A stretch of 34,368 nt of DNA from Bacteroidales bacterium (GCA_016926375.1 JAFGOR010000192.1:1-34368), one strand, 5' to 3'. Positions 1 through 8,221 are shown, numbered from the stretch's first letter. The notes: generated by a model not told the origin, from the sequence alone. Numbers and translations: made by a program.

Positions 1-1
1 A

Positions 2-226
2 TCAAAAATTTATTCAGGTGTTCCAGGTAATCTTGTTGCTTTTGCCTGTAAACTTTCATTTCAAAGGGGACATGAAGGAAATGTTGCTTTCATATCTATG
101 AATCAATTAATTGACCATTATGTTGAAAGTCTAGGTGCGACTCATTTCGGAGGTAGGTTAATAATAATTGACACAAGTGCAGCATTAAAGCTAATGAACC
201 GATATTTTTCAAATTTAACGCTATGA
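2..226 (+). CDS. C-terminal part of a GNAT-like / toxin-like protein (5' truncated by window edge)
   Basis: Frame-2 translation SKIYSGVPGNLVAFACKLSFQRGHEGNVAFISMNQLIDHYVESLGATHFGGRLIIIDTSAALKLMNRYFSNLTL*. The pattern resembles small Bacteroidota N-acetyltransferase-like proteins. Stop overlaps the next ATG (ATGA at 223-226). Not in the supplied ORF track. Confidence 0.65.
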   Translation, partial: SKIYSGVPGNLVAFACKLSFQRGHEGNVAFISMNQLIDHYVESLGATHFGGRLIIIDTSAALKLMNRYFSNLTL

Positions 227-375
227 AGACTAAGAAGCCAGAATTGGATGTTGATTTTATTGGGATGCAGGGTTCATCATTAACCAAAGATGAAGAAAAG
301 AAAATTAGTGAGTTTATTCGCCAAAATAAGCTCAAAAAGATGAAAACTACCTCGAAGAAAAAGTTGACCGTATAG
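223..375 (+). CDS. Small protein (50 aa), candidate antitoxin/partner of the upstream GNAT-like protein
   Basis: MKTKKPELDVDFIGMQGSSLTKDEEKKISEFIRQNKLKKMKTTSKKKLTV*; 4-bp ATGA overlap with the upstream CDS; recalled 'KKELDVDFIG...LTKEEE' small-protein pattern. Confidence 0.6.
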   Translation: MKTKKPELDVDFIGMQGSSLTKDEEKKISEFIRQNKLKKMKTTSKKKLTV

Positions 376-387
376 TACAATGCACTA

Positions 388-460
388 TTGCCAACACCCG
401 GTCATACGCAACCTGCCTGCCTGCCGGCAGGCTGTGCATACCACCGAACGTTAACTGCAA
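388..460. repeat. Hairpin-forming intergenic repeat, copy A (attC-like candidate recombination site)
   Basis: TTGCCAACACCCGGTCATACGCAACCTGCCTGCCTGCCGGCAGGCTGTGCATACCACCGAACGTTAACTGCAA. Imperfect inverted repeat sharing its core with copies at 1013 and 6081; CGTT at 449-452. Confidence 0.75.
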
Positions 461-475
461 CCGCAGAATAGAAAG

Positions 476-994
476 ATGAAAAAAGCTTTTACAATATTAT
501 TGGTTTTTACCTTGGCTTGGTCTAATTCGATAGCTCAAAATAATAATGAGGAATTATTATCAGGTTTAATTAGGCTGATCAATCTAATCGCGCAATTTAA
601 AGCATCACCAGTTGATAATAATGTATATATTGATAGTCTAAAGATTAAAATGCAAAACGATTGTCATATTCTTTTGCTAAAGAAAATATCTGATTACAGA
701 TTGATGCACAATATATGGCCTCAAAGTATTCAGAATCTTGATATCTATGAAGATAGTACATTTTCAGGTTGCATTAATAACCTATCAGATATTGACACTT
801 TTAAAGTAAGTCAAGATAGTTTATTCTATAATTACCCATTGAAAACAGTTGATAATATGATAATTCCACTGACTTTATGCATAGGTAAAGATAATGAGTT
901 GAATATTTTATATATTGGTAACTACAGGACTGAGACTGAACAAATGGAAATGGACAAAAGAAAAAGCACAGAAGAATTTACAATTGAATGGTAA
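476..994 (+). CDS. Hypothetical exported protein
   Basis: 172 aa ORF with a clear signal peptide (MKKAFTILLVFTLAWSNSIAQ); no family recognised. Confidence 0.75.
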   Translation: MKKAFTILLVFTLAWSNSIAQNNNEELLSGLIRLINLIAQFKASPVDNNVYIDSLKIKMQNDCHILLLKKISDYRLMHNIWPQSIQNLDIYEDSTFSGCINNLSDIDTFKVSQDSLFYNYPLKTVDNMIIPLTLCIGKDNELNILYIGNYRTETEQMEMDKRKSTEEFTIEW

Positions 995-1012
995 GATAGA
1001 AAATATGCGGCA

Positions 1013-1087
1013 GCAGCTAACATGCGGTCATATGCAACCTGCCTGCCGGCAGGCAGGCTGCGCATACCGCCACCGTTTGTGCACAAT
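1013..1087. repeat. Hairpin-forming intergenic repeat, copy B
   Basis: GCAGCTAACATGCGGTCATATGCAACCTGCCTGCCGGCAGGCAGGCTGCGCATACCGCCACCGTTTGTGCACAATT; contains the 20-bp perfect palindrome CCTGCCTGCCGGCAGGCAGG (1038-1057); CGTT at 1074-1077. Confidence 0.75.
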
Positions 1088-1141
1088 TAAAACGAACATT
1101 CTACATAGCTAAAACATAAAAAATCATTAAAATAAGTAACA

Positions 1142-2938
1142 ATGAGAAAAGCAATTGTAATTATAGGATTGGTATTTTTCTTCCAGGCATTTTCATTTGG
1201 TCAGTTAGAGAAAGAAATAAACTCATCGGTAAAAAAAGTAACTGTATATACGCAAGGAGCTCAAATTGAGAGAGAAGCAACGGTTTCTTTGCTGCAGGGA
1301 AAAATGGTTTTAAAATTAGTTGGACTTTCTCCTTATATTAAAAAAGAAAGCATTAGAATTGATGGGGACGGTTCCTATTCTATACTTAATGTACAGCACC
1401 AAAATGACTATTTAAAAGAATTAGATAAAAATAAAGAAATCGAATCCTTGAAAGACAAGATCGAAGATCTTCAGTTTAAAGTTGAAGATGAAGGGACTTG
1501 GATAAAAATCATAAAAGATAAATTGGACTTTCTTAATGTAAATAAAGAAATCACTGGTAAAGAACAAGCGTTAAACCCAGAAACGTTTAAAACCTTAAAT
1601 ACAATTTATGGGAGCAATATAGAAACATTGAATTTAGAGATGTTGAAGAAGCAGAGATTAGTTAATGATTATCAAAAAGAGATTAACAAACTTAATAATC
1701 AACTGAATTCTTTAAATAGCAAATCTGATTTACCATCGGGGACAATAATAATTACTATTGAAGCGAAACAAACAAAAACCTCGAAGCTTAGTGTTAACTA
1801 CTTAGTTGATAATGCTTCTTGGTATCCTTCATATGATATTAGATTTATGGGAGTCAATAAACCACTTACTGTAACATATAAGGCTAATATCAAACAAAAT
1901 ACAGGTATTGATTGGAATGATGTCAATCTTGTGCTGTCTACAGCCAAAACCAATATATCCGCTCAAATTCCAGAATTTGTACCATTCTACCTGCAATTTT
2001 ATTATCCGGAAATTTCACAAGCTTTACAAGGAAGGGCTGCAGGTATTCAAATATTGGAAGATTCGGGTATTCCGGGCGCTGAATCTGAAATCAGAATTAG
2101 AGGCATCAGTTCAATTAATGACAAAAGCGAACCCTTATATGTTGTAGATGGAGTGCCACAAAGCAATATATCGTCTATAAATCCTAATGATGTTGATAAA
2201 ATTGAAGTTTTAAAGGATGCCTCTGCCACAGCCGTATATGGTTCAAGAGGTTCCAATGGTGTTCTTCTTGTAACGACAAAACAGAACAAAGAAAAATCTT
2301 CAATCCCATTAACAATTACATCGAAAAGAGAAACTTCAAATGAGTACATCGTTGAAGCCCCTCAAAAAATCCAATCAAATGATAAAAATGTAAGTGTTGG
2401 TTACAAAGAAACTGATCTAAATGCGATATTTGAATACCAATCAATTCCCGGTTTATCTGAAAATGTATTTCTAATTGGAAAGATAGTTGATTGGTATAAA
2501 GCCGAATTTATTGATGGAGAAGCAAATGTGTACCTCGAGAATTCTTTTGTTGGCAAATCTTCAATAAATACAAAACAGTTCAAGGATACATTAGAAATTT
2601 CATTTGGAACTGATAATAATATAAGTATAAAACGAGAAAGACTAACAGAGTTCACTGAAAATCAACTAATCGGTTCTAATAAAAAGGAAACAATAGGATT
2701 TAAACTTACACTTAGAAACAATAAGTCATACCCGATAACGGCAAAAATAATTGATCAAATACCAGTTTCAACCACAAAAGATATTCAAGTTGAAACAATT
2801 GATATATCAGGTGGAAAAATGGACACGGATTCTGGTAAAGTTGTTTGGGAGATAGCTTTAAATTCAAATGAATCTAAAGAACTAATAATCAAATATTCAG
2901 TAAAATATCCAAAGGATAAAAAAGTGTTTATTGAATAA
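1142..2938 (+). CDS. MuiA-like / DUF4140-DUF4139 protein with an inserted TonB-dependent-receptor plug-like segment
   Basis: 598 aa, signal peptide. DUF4140-like N-terminus ([33 protein letters not shown]), coiled coil, DUF4139-like [20 protein letters not shown]. Plug motif LQGRAAGIQ...[25 protein letters not shown]...[38 protein letters not shown]4139-like C-terminus. Confidence 0.85.
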   Translation: MRKAIVIIGLVFFFQAFSFGQLEKEINSSVKKVTVYTQGAQIEREATVSLLQGKMVLKLVGLSPYIKKESIRIDGDGSYSILNVQHQNDYLKELDKNKEIESLKDKIEDLQFKVEDEGTWIKIIKDKLDFLNVNKEITGKEQALNPETFKTLNTIYGSNIETLNLEMLKKQRLVNDYQKEINKLNNQLNSLNSKSDLPSGTIIITIEAKQTKTSKLSVNYLVDNASWYPSYDIRFMGVNKPLTVTYKANIKQNTGIDWNDVNLVLSTAKTNISAQIPEFVPFYLQFYYPEISQALQGRAAGIQILEDSGIPGAESEIRIRGISSINDKSEPLYVVDGVPQSNISSINPNDVDKIEVLKDASATAVYGSRGSNGVLLVTTKQNKEKSSIPLTITSKRETSNEYIVEAPQKIQSNDKNVSVGYKETDLNAIFEYQSIPGLSENVFLIGKIVDWYKAEFIDGEANVYLENSFVGKSSINTKQFKDTLEISFGTDNNISIKRERLTEFTENQLIGSNKKETIGFKLTLRNNKSYPITAKIIDQIPVSTTKDIQVETIDISGGKMDTDSGKVVWEIALNSNESKELIIKYSVKYPKDKKVFIE

Positions 2939-2943
2939 TTAAC

Positions 2944-3074
2944 TGTGCACAACAATATAAGTATAAAAAAATGCCAAGACAGTAGGTTATTCAAGGTTTG
3001 TAGCCCGCATCAACTTTTGTGTAGCTTGACAGGTAACCGCCCGTAATCGGCAACTTTTAATACAACCAACCGTT
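2944..3074. repeat. Candidate divergent intergenic recombination site (site 3)
   Basis: TGTGCACAAC|AATATAAG at 2944 to ACAACCAACCGTT at 3062-3074. Shares CAACAATATA with site 4 (4519-4528) and ACCGTTTGG with the 5096-5104 junction. No simple central hairpin. Confidence 0.4.
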
Positions 3075-3127
3075 TGGCTGCAACCGACAAAAAACAGACT
3101 ATTTAATAACCAAATAAACTTTTATTT

Positions 3128-4465
3128 ATGAAACTTAGATTTATCTCCACTTTTATTCTTGTATGTTATACTGGAATAATGTTCTCACAACAGTTCGAAC
3201 TCTTAAAAATCGATCCGAAATTTGAAATTTCAATGAAAAATGATCTAGCCATAGATAAAATGAATAATCTATGGGTTGCTACTGACAAAGGTGTTTTGGA
3301 ATTTGTAAATAATAAATGGAATTTGTATCAAAATGATTCGATTAAATTTCAACATATTGACAAATTGTTTATTGATTCACAAAATCGAATATGGTGTATA
3401 AGTTATCTCCACAACACCTTATCTAAATCATATTTTGGAGGACTATATATGATAGATAACGAAAGGAATATCATTGATTTTTCAGATAAGTTTGAAAGTA
3501 TTTTTATAACTGATATAAATGAAGATGCTGAAGGAAAAATATGGGTTACAACCGGTAAGATGCTAGCGGGTGTTACGAATAAAAAGAATCACACATTTAA
3601 TACCTCCTTAGATATGATAAAAGGTATTCCTATAACAGATATAGCAAGTGATATTGTTGCTAAAAATGCACCTGGTGGGGTTTATAAATTTGATGGATCC
3701 AATTGGAATTGTATGACATCTGACGCAATGATACCGATAAAATTTGTAAGTAAAATAATAAAAGGAAATGATGCATTATTTTTTTGTGAAGAACGCGGAG
3801 GGAAAGAAAGATTAATTAAATATAGTGGGAATGAGTTTATAGACATATCATCCAAAGGTAATTATCCGGGTGATGAAGTACATGATATTGTATCAGACTG
3901 TGATGGAGATTTATGGATACTTACTGCAGACAATAGATTAAAGGTTTTTAAAATTGACCGGAATAATACAATAAATGAGTTTTATAAAATGAATCCATAT
4001 AGATTAGGGATAGGCCGTTTTTATAAATTTGGTGACCATTTATGTCTAACATACTTAGGTACATTTATTGAATTTAACAAGACAACAAATACTTGGATAT
4101 GTCCTCAAAAACAATCAAATCAAAACATTAAATATTTTATAAAAGATGTAACAATGAGTTCTGATGGTTCCTATTATATAGCTGATGGAAAAGGAATTCG
4201 CATATATAAGGACGGAAGCTTTATTGATACAAGGATTTTTGATAAAATAAAAATTGGAATGTTATTCTCTGTTCAAAATGATAAGATATTAGTTGGTACA
4301 AAAGATCATGGGTTATATTTATTGAATCGAGGAAAACTAGAAAAAATAAACAAAGATTTGCATGATCAAGACATGCCGCTAGGATATTCAAATATAAAAT
4401 TAACACAAGGTAATGTTTCATACTTTTTAACAACAAATGGAATCCTTAAAGTTGTAATTGACTGA
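3128..4465 (+). CDS. Exported beta-propeller protein resembling two-component-regulator propeller (Reg_prop) sensors, without a recognisable signalling domain
   Basis: 445 aa, signal peptide; repeated blades such as MNNLWVATDKGVLEFVNNKW, SQNRIWCISYL, EGKIWVTTGKM, DGDLWILTADNRLKVF, GSYYIADGKGIRIYKDGSF. Confidence 0.7.
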   Translation: MKLRFISTFILVCYTGIMFSQQFELLKIDPKFEISMKNDLAIDKMNNLWVATDKGVLEFVNNKWNLYQNDSIKFQHIDKLFIDSQNRIWCISYLHNTLSKSYFGGLYMIDNERNIIDFSDKFESIFITDINEDAEGKIWVTTGKMLAGVTNKKNHTFNTSLDMIKGIPITDIASDIVAKNAPGGVYKFDGSNWNCMTSDAMIPIKFVSKIIKGNDALFFCEERGGKERLIKYSGNEFIDISSKGNYPGDEVHDIVSDCDGDLWILTADNRLKVFKIDRNNTINEFYKMNPYRLGIGRFYKFGDHLCLTYLGTFIEFNKTTNTWICPQKQSNQNIKYFIKDVTMSSDGSYYIADGKGIRIYKDGSFIDTRIFDKIKIGMLFSVQNDKILVGTKDHGLYLLNRGKLEKINKDLHDQDMPLGYSNIKLTQGNVSYFLTTNGILKVVID

Positions 4466-4549
4466 ATACATTTTAGATATTAGAGTTTGACTTGATAAAT
4501 AGAAAACACCAGGTGCCAACAATATAGGATTTAAGGCATAGTTGAGCCC

Positions 4550-4583
4550 AAAAAAAGGCAGTAGGAAAAATGCCCCACTGCCT
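4550..4583 (-). terminator. Putative rho-independent terminator for minus-strand transcription
   Basis: On the minus strand: AGGCAGT-N14-ACTGCCT followed by TTTTTT. Inverted repeat at 4556-4562 / 4577-4583 with the A-tract on the + strand at 4550-4556. Confidence 0.5.
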
Positions 4584-5175
4584 CAAATCATCGAACTGAG
4601 AAATGAATCCCCACGCTCAATTGTGTTTTCCCAAAGGGATGGCTTGGCCATAAATCGTGTTGGGCTAAACCCTTGCAAATCAGCAGTAACATATAGGGGG
4701 ATTGAACCGGGAGGGTATACTTTTTTCAAAAAAAATAAGGCTATAAATTATCTCTTTTATGCGGTAACCGGTTTCATAAAAACGATGCCACTGGTTTTTC
4801 ATTCGGAGACAAAGCGGACAGTAGGGCTCGCGATAGTTCAGGATCAGTTGCGGGATTTTATTCCATACAGTGTCTTTCTTTTCATAGCATTGATTTGAGC
4901 TTCTCCCAAATGGTAAGAAATTGAAAACGTTTACTGCTGGTAAAGTATATGAACTAACTAAAGAATATTCACAAACCCTAACAGCGTTTTTATTGTATTT
5001 GGACTGATGATGTTTTGGCAAGCTCAATGTTTTTAAGTAGTTTTATAACAAGGGACAATAAAAAGGCTTCAAACTTTCAAACAAACAAATACGCAAACCG
5101 TTTGGGTTCAATTACGAGAACTGCAAGATTGTTTATCTTTAATTTGCTAATTACTCATTTATTAAAGCTTTAAAA

Positions 5176-6057
5176 ATGAATAAATTTAGATTACTCACCT
5201 TTGTTTTATTTATAGGGCCAATTGTTCTATTAAGTTGCGAAAAGGAAAAATCAGATAATTGTAATTTACTAGGTTATGGTCTTGAATCTGATGGGAGATA
5301 TCAAATTACTTTTGATTATCGCAATAACAAAGCATTTTTGCGGATAGACTATGGACTAATATGCAATATATCTACTAATCCGCTTAATAATTGCCAGGTT
5401 TCTGATTTTCCTGGGGCAATAGACAGTGCTGTATATGTAGGGGGCTTAATTAAGATACTATATAAATATTTAGGAAACCATATACTCATGGAGCATGATG
5501 AATTTGAATATGATGGTCAAAGAATTGTTGAAAAAAGAACCTATGATCACTATAATCGTGAAGAACCTGTTCTGGCAAGAGTTCAGGATTATAAATATAA
5601 TAATAGCGGATTATTGAATGGTATTGATTACATGATTTATCTATCACCAGGAAATACATCTTATATAAGCGATACACTATTTAAGTATTTTTACTACGAT
5701 GACTTTAAAAATCTGGTAAAAACAGTTAACGTTAGATACCTTACCAATGCTAATGACAGTACTCAAGCCAATTATGATATCGAGGAATTTTTAGATTATG
5801 ACAATATGATAAATCCTTTTTATGGGATGCCATTTCAGGATCTATTCAAAACTTGTTATTATGGAGACGGCATATCAATCTATAGTTCACCTACTCCTTC
5901 GGTATTTGTTTATACTTCGCTGTCGAAGAATAATTTCCTTAGATATAAGCAAACACGCATTTTAAATGGAGATACAATACTGCAAACAGAATTGAGTCGA
6001 TCCTTCGAATACAATACAAATGGGTATCCAATTATGGGGAAATACTCGTGTGAATAA
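5176..6057 (+). CDS. Hypothetical lipoprotein
   Basis: 293 aa; signal plus lipobox (VLLSCEKEK); Y/D-rich blocks such as HDEFEYDGQRIVEKRTYDHYNREEP and DYKYNNSGLL, typical of Bacteroidota surface lipoproteins. Confidence 0.75.
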   Translation: MNKFRLLTFVLFIGPIVLLSCEKEKSDNCNLLGYGLESDGRYQITFDYRNNKAFLRIDYGLICNISTNPLNNCQVSDFPGAIDSAVYVGGLIKILYKYLGNHILMEHDEFEYDGQRIVEKRTYDHYNREEPVLARVQDYKYNNSGLLNGIDYMIYLSPGNTSYISDTLFKYFYYDDFKNLVKTVNVRYLTNANDSTQANYDIEEFLDYDNMINPFYGMPFQDLFKTCYYGDGISIYSSPTPSVFVYTSLSKNNFLRYKQTRILNGDTILQTELSRSFEYNTNGYPIMGKYSCE

Positions 6058-6080
6058 GAATATTTCAGAACAAAATACTA

Positions 6081-6162
6081 TTGCCAACACCCAGTCATAC
6101 GCAACCTGCCTGCCCTGCCTTTCGGTATGCAGGCTGTGCATACCGCCGGCCGTTGACGGCAA
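6081..6162. repeat. Hairpin-forming intergenic repeat, copy C
   Basis: TTGCCAACACCCAGTCATACGCAACCTGCCTGCCCTGCCTTTCGGTATGCAGGCTGTGCATACCGCCGGCCGTTGACGGCAA; same core as copies A and B; CGTT at 6151-6154. Confidence 0.75.
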
Positions 6163-6252
6163 GTGTAAAAGACAGACGAGCAGACAGATACGATATTGAC
6201 AAAATTAAAATAAGAAAGGATTTAGCTTTTTGACAGGACAGGGCATATTTGA

Positions 6253-6438
6253 AACTATGGCGAAATTATCACAAATCAGTTGTTGCTCGAAGCTAAAAGG
6301 TACATATTGTATACCGAGAACACCATTAACGAAATAGCCGATATACTTTCGTTTACCGATGCCTCAAACTTTGTGAAATTCTTTAAAAAGAACGAGGGTG
6401 TTACACCTATAAATTTTAGGGACAAATATTTTCAATAA
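6253..6438 (+). pseudogene. C-terminal HTH remnant of an AraC-family regulator
   Basis: In-frame translation NYGEIITNQLLLEAKRYILYTENTINEIADILSFTDASNFVKFFKKNEGVTPINFRDKYFQ*. Classical AraC second-HTH signature with no upstream start or sensor domain. Confidence 0.75.
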
Positions 6439-6521
6439 TACCATTTTAACATTCATTCGTACCATGCCATAGGAAACCATACATCCTAATTTTGCATTAT
6501 AAATTTAATAATTTTGTGCGT

Positions 6522-7295
6522 ATGGAAATAGTAATAATTTGTTTGGCAGCCTTTTTTACTGCCGTTCTTACTTTTTTTTCAGGTTTTGGACTGGGAACTA
6601 TTTTAGCTCCTGTATTTGCAATATTCTTTCCTATTGATATTGCAATTGCACTAACTGGCGTGGTGCATTTTTCAAACAATCTTTTCAAAATTGCTTTGGT
6701 TGGTAAAAATACAGATAAAACCGTATTGATGCGGTTTGGTATTCCTGCCATTTTAGCATCATTTGCAGGTGCATGGCTTTTACTGAAAATTACTGTTCTT
6801 CCTACTTTGTTTCAATACCAGTTATGGGGTAAGGATTTTGAGGTAACGCCAGTTAAATTAATTATTGCGGTATTGCTGATAGTCTTTTCTATTCTTGAAA
6901 TTTCACCATCATTCCGGACAGTGCAATTTGGGAAAAACAAACTTGCATTGGGCGGCGTGTTAAGCGGATTTTTTGGTGGTTTATCGGGCATCCAGGGAGC
7001 AATACGCAGTGCATTTTTAATAAAAAGCGGACTAACAAAAGAAGCATATATTGCCACGGGTGTAGTTATCGCCTGCTTAGTTGATTTTACAAGACTTTCG
7101 GTATATGCTTCACGGTTTACTTCGGCAAACCTGCACGAAAACCTGACACTTTTAATTTCGGCAACCCTTTCAGCAATTGCAGGGGCATATTTTGGCAAAA
7201 AATTGCTTAAAAAAGTCACTTTGAGGAGCATCCAACTCATCGTTGCGGTAATGCTCATACTCATTTCAATTGCATTGGGTATAGGATTAATTTAA
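6522..7295 (+). CDS. TauE/SafE (TSUP) family permease
   Basis: MEIVIICLAAFFTAVLTFFSGFGLGTILAPVFAIFFP...GGVLSGFFGGLSGIQGAIRSAFLIKSG; hydrophobic throughout with duplicated TSUP glycine motifs. ATG at 6522 preferred over 6492. Confidence 0.85.
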   Translation: MEIVIICLAAFFTAVLTFFSGFGLGTILAPVFAIFFPIDIAIALTGVVHFSNNLFKIALVGKNTDKTVLMRFGIPAILASFAGAWLLLKITVLPTLFQYQLWGKDFEVTPVKLIIAVLLIVFSILEISPSFRTVQFGKNKLALGGVLSGFFGGLSGIQGAIRSAFLIKSGLTKEAYIATGVVIACLVDFTRLSVYASRFTSANLHENLTLLISATLSAIAGAYFGKKLLKKVTLRSIQLIVAVMLILISIALGIGLI

Positions 7296-7306
7296 AAATT
7301 AAAAAT

Positions 7307-7585
7307 ATGAAAACAATTGATTCTGTAATCCGAAAAAGGTTGACAGATGCTTAATGGTGGCCAGCCATAGTCATAGGGGCTGTATTTTTCGGGCGTGTCC
7401 CCGATAGGATTGGTCTATTACAAAGCAAGATTGATCAACAAAATATAAAAAATATCAAACTGCATTTAACTGATTTTATTACCGTAGGTTCAGGATTGCA
7501 CGATAATTCCGTTGATTATGTAATGCTTTTTAATATTTTGCATCACGACACCCCCTGCCAAATTTTAACCGAAGTTGTAACATTA
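7307..7585 (+). pseudogene. Decayed class I SAM-dependent methyltransferase
   Basis: In one frame: MKTIDSVIRKRLTDA*WWPAIVIGAVFFGRVPDRIGLLQSKIDQQNIKNIKLHLTDFITVGSGLHDNSVDYVMLFNILHHDTPCQILTEV. In-frame stop at 7352-7354, SAM-binding GxGxG motif absent, C-terminus missing. Confidence 0.6.
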
Positions 7586-7610
7586 GATAGTAACCCTAAA
7601 TTCCTTTCAT

Positions 7611-8210
7611 ATGAAAAATTTACTTGTCATATGTCTGATTTTTCAGTCAGTTGCTTTATTCGGACAGGAAGTAAGCACGGCAAAGCACAAGGTCAAAATT
7701 GGTGCGGGCTTTTCCTACTTTCCGGTTACAGAGGTGATGAGATATCTGGGAAGAGATGAAGGTGTTCCGGAAATTGATGGAAAAGCATTTTATTCAGCCG
7801 GAATTACAGGTGTATTTTCTTTAAAGAAGAACCTTTCAATGGCAAGTGGAGTCTTTTTATCTCAGTATAGGGTAAAGGTGGACCCCTATGAACTCAATCA
7901 GCCAAATTTTAATGAAAACATTTCCGTGCTGTATGTACCGCTTTCTCTTAGGTTCAATTTTGGCAAGCATGTTTATTTCTCAACCGGACTGTTATTTGGT
8001 TTTGATTTCAGTAATCCCGGCGAGCTGAAGAATCAAACGGGTATTGGGATGATACTGAGTCCGGGTGTTTCATTTGATTGTTCAGACAAGATTTCATTTT
8101 TTCTTAATCCTTATTTGAATTTACCTTCGATGGTGTCTTTTAATTACGGACTGAACAATGACCGAATACTGGAAGCCTCAATAAGACTGGGTTTTTTATA
8201 CCAGCTTTAA
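7611..8210 (+). CDS. Outer-membrane beta-barrel protein (porin/PorT-like)
   Basis: 199 aa, signal peptide (MKNLLVICLIFQSVALFGQ), alternating beta-strand pattern ending in aromatic SIRLGFLYQL. Confidence 0.75.
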   Translation: MKNLLVICLIFQSVALFGQEVSTAKHKVKIGAGFSYFPVTEVMRYLGRDEGVPEIDGKAFYSAGITGVFSLKKNLSMASGVFLSQYRVKVDPYELNQPNFNENISVLYVPLSLRFNFGKHVYFSTGLLFGFDFSNPGELKNQTGIGMILSPGVSFDCSDKISFFLNPYLNLPSMVSFNYGLNNDRILEASIRLGFLYQL

Positions 8211-8221
8211 ATGACTGTATT

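Noticed and set aside
388-460. Calling the repeats a CRISPR array
   Set aside because: Copies are kilobases apart, separated by genes, with no regular spacers and no cas genes.
915-1112. 65 aa + strand ORF in the track
   Set aside because: Runs through the tail of the 476-994 gene and repeat copy B (CGHMQPACRQAGCAYRH is translated repeat); not a real protein.
2047-2349. 100 aa minus-strand ORF
   Set aside because: Antisense to the plug-like segment of the MuiA-like gene, no family features; treated as chance.
4542-4898. 118 aa + strand ORF in the long spacer
   Set aside because: Starts on the putative minus-strand terminator, no signal or family features; not supported as a gene.
5962-6162. 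66 aa minus-strand ORF
   Set aside because: Antisense to the lipoprotein gene and mostly a translation of repeat copy C.
6489-6516. Promoter for the TSUP gene (TTTG...TAATTTTG)
   Set aside because: -7 element is good but the 14-nt spacer is shorter than usual for Bacteroidota promoters; left unannotated.
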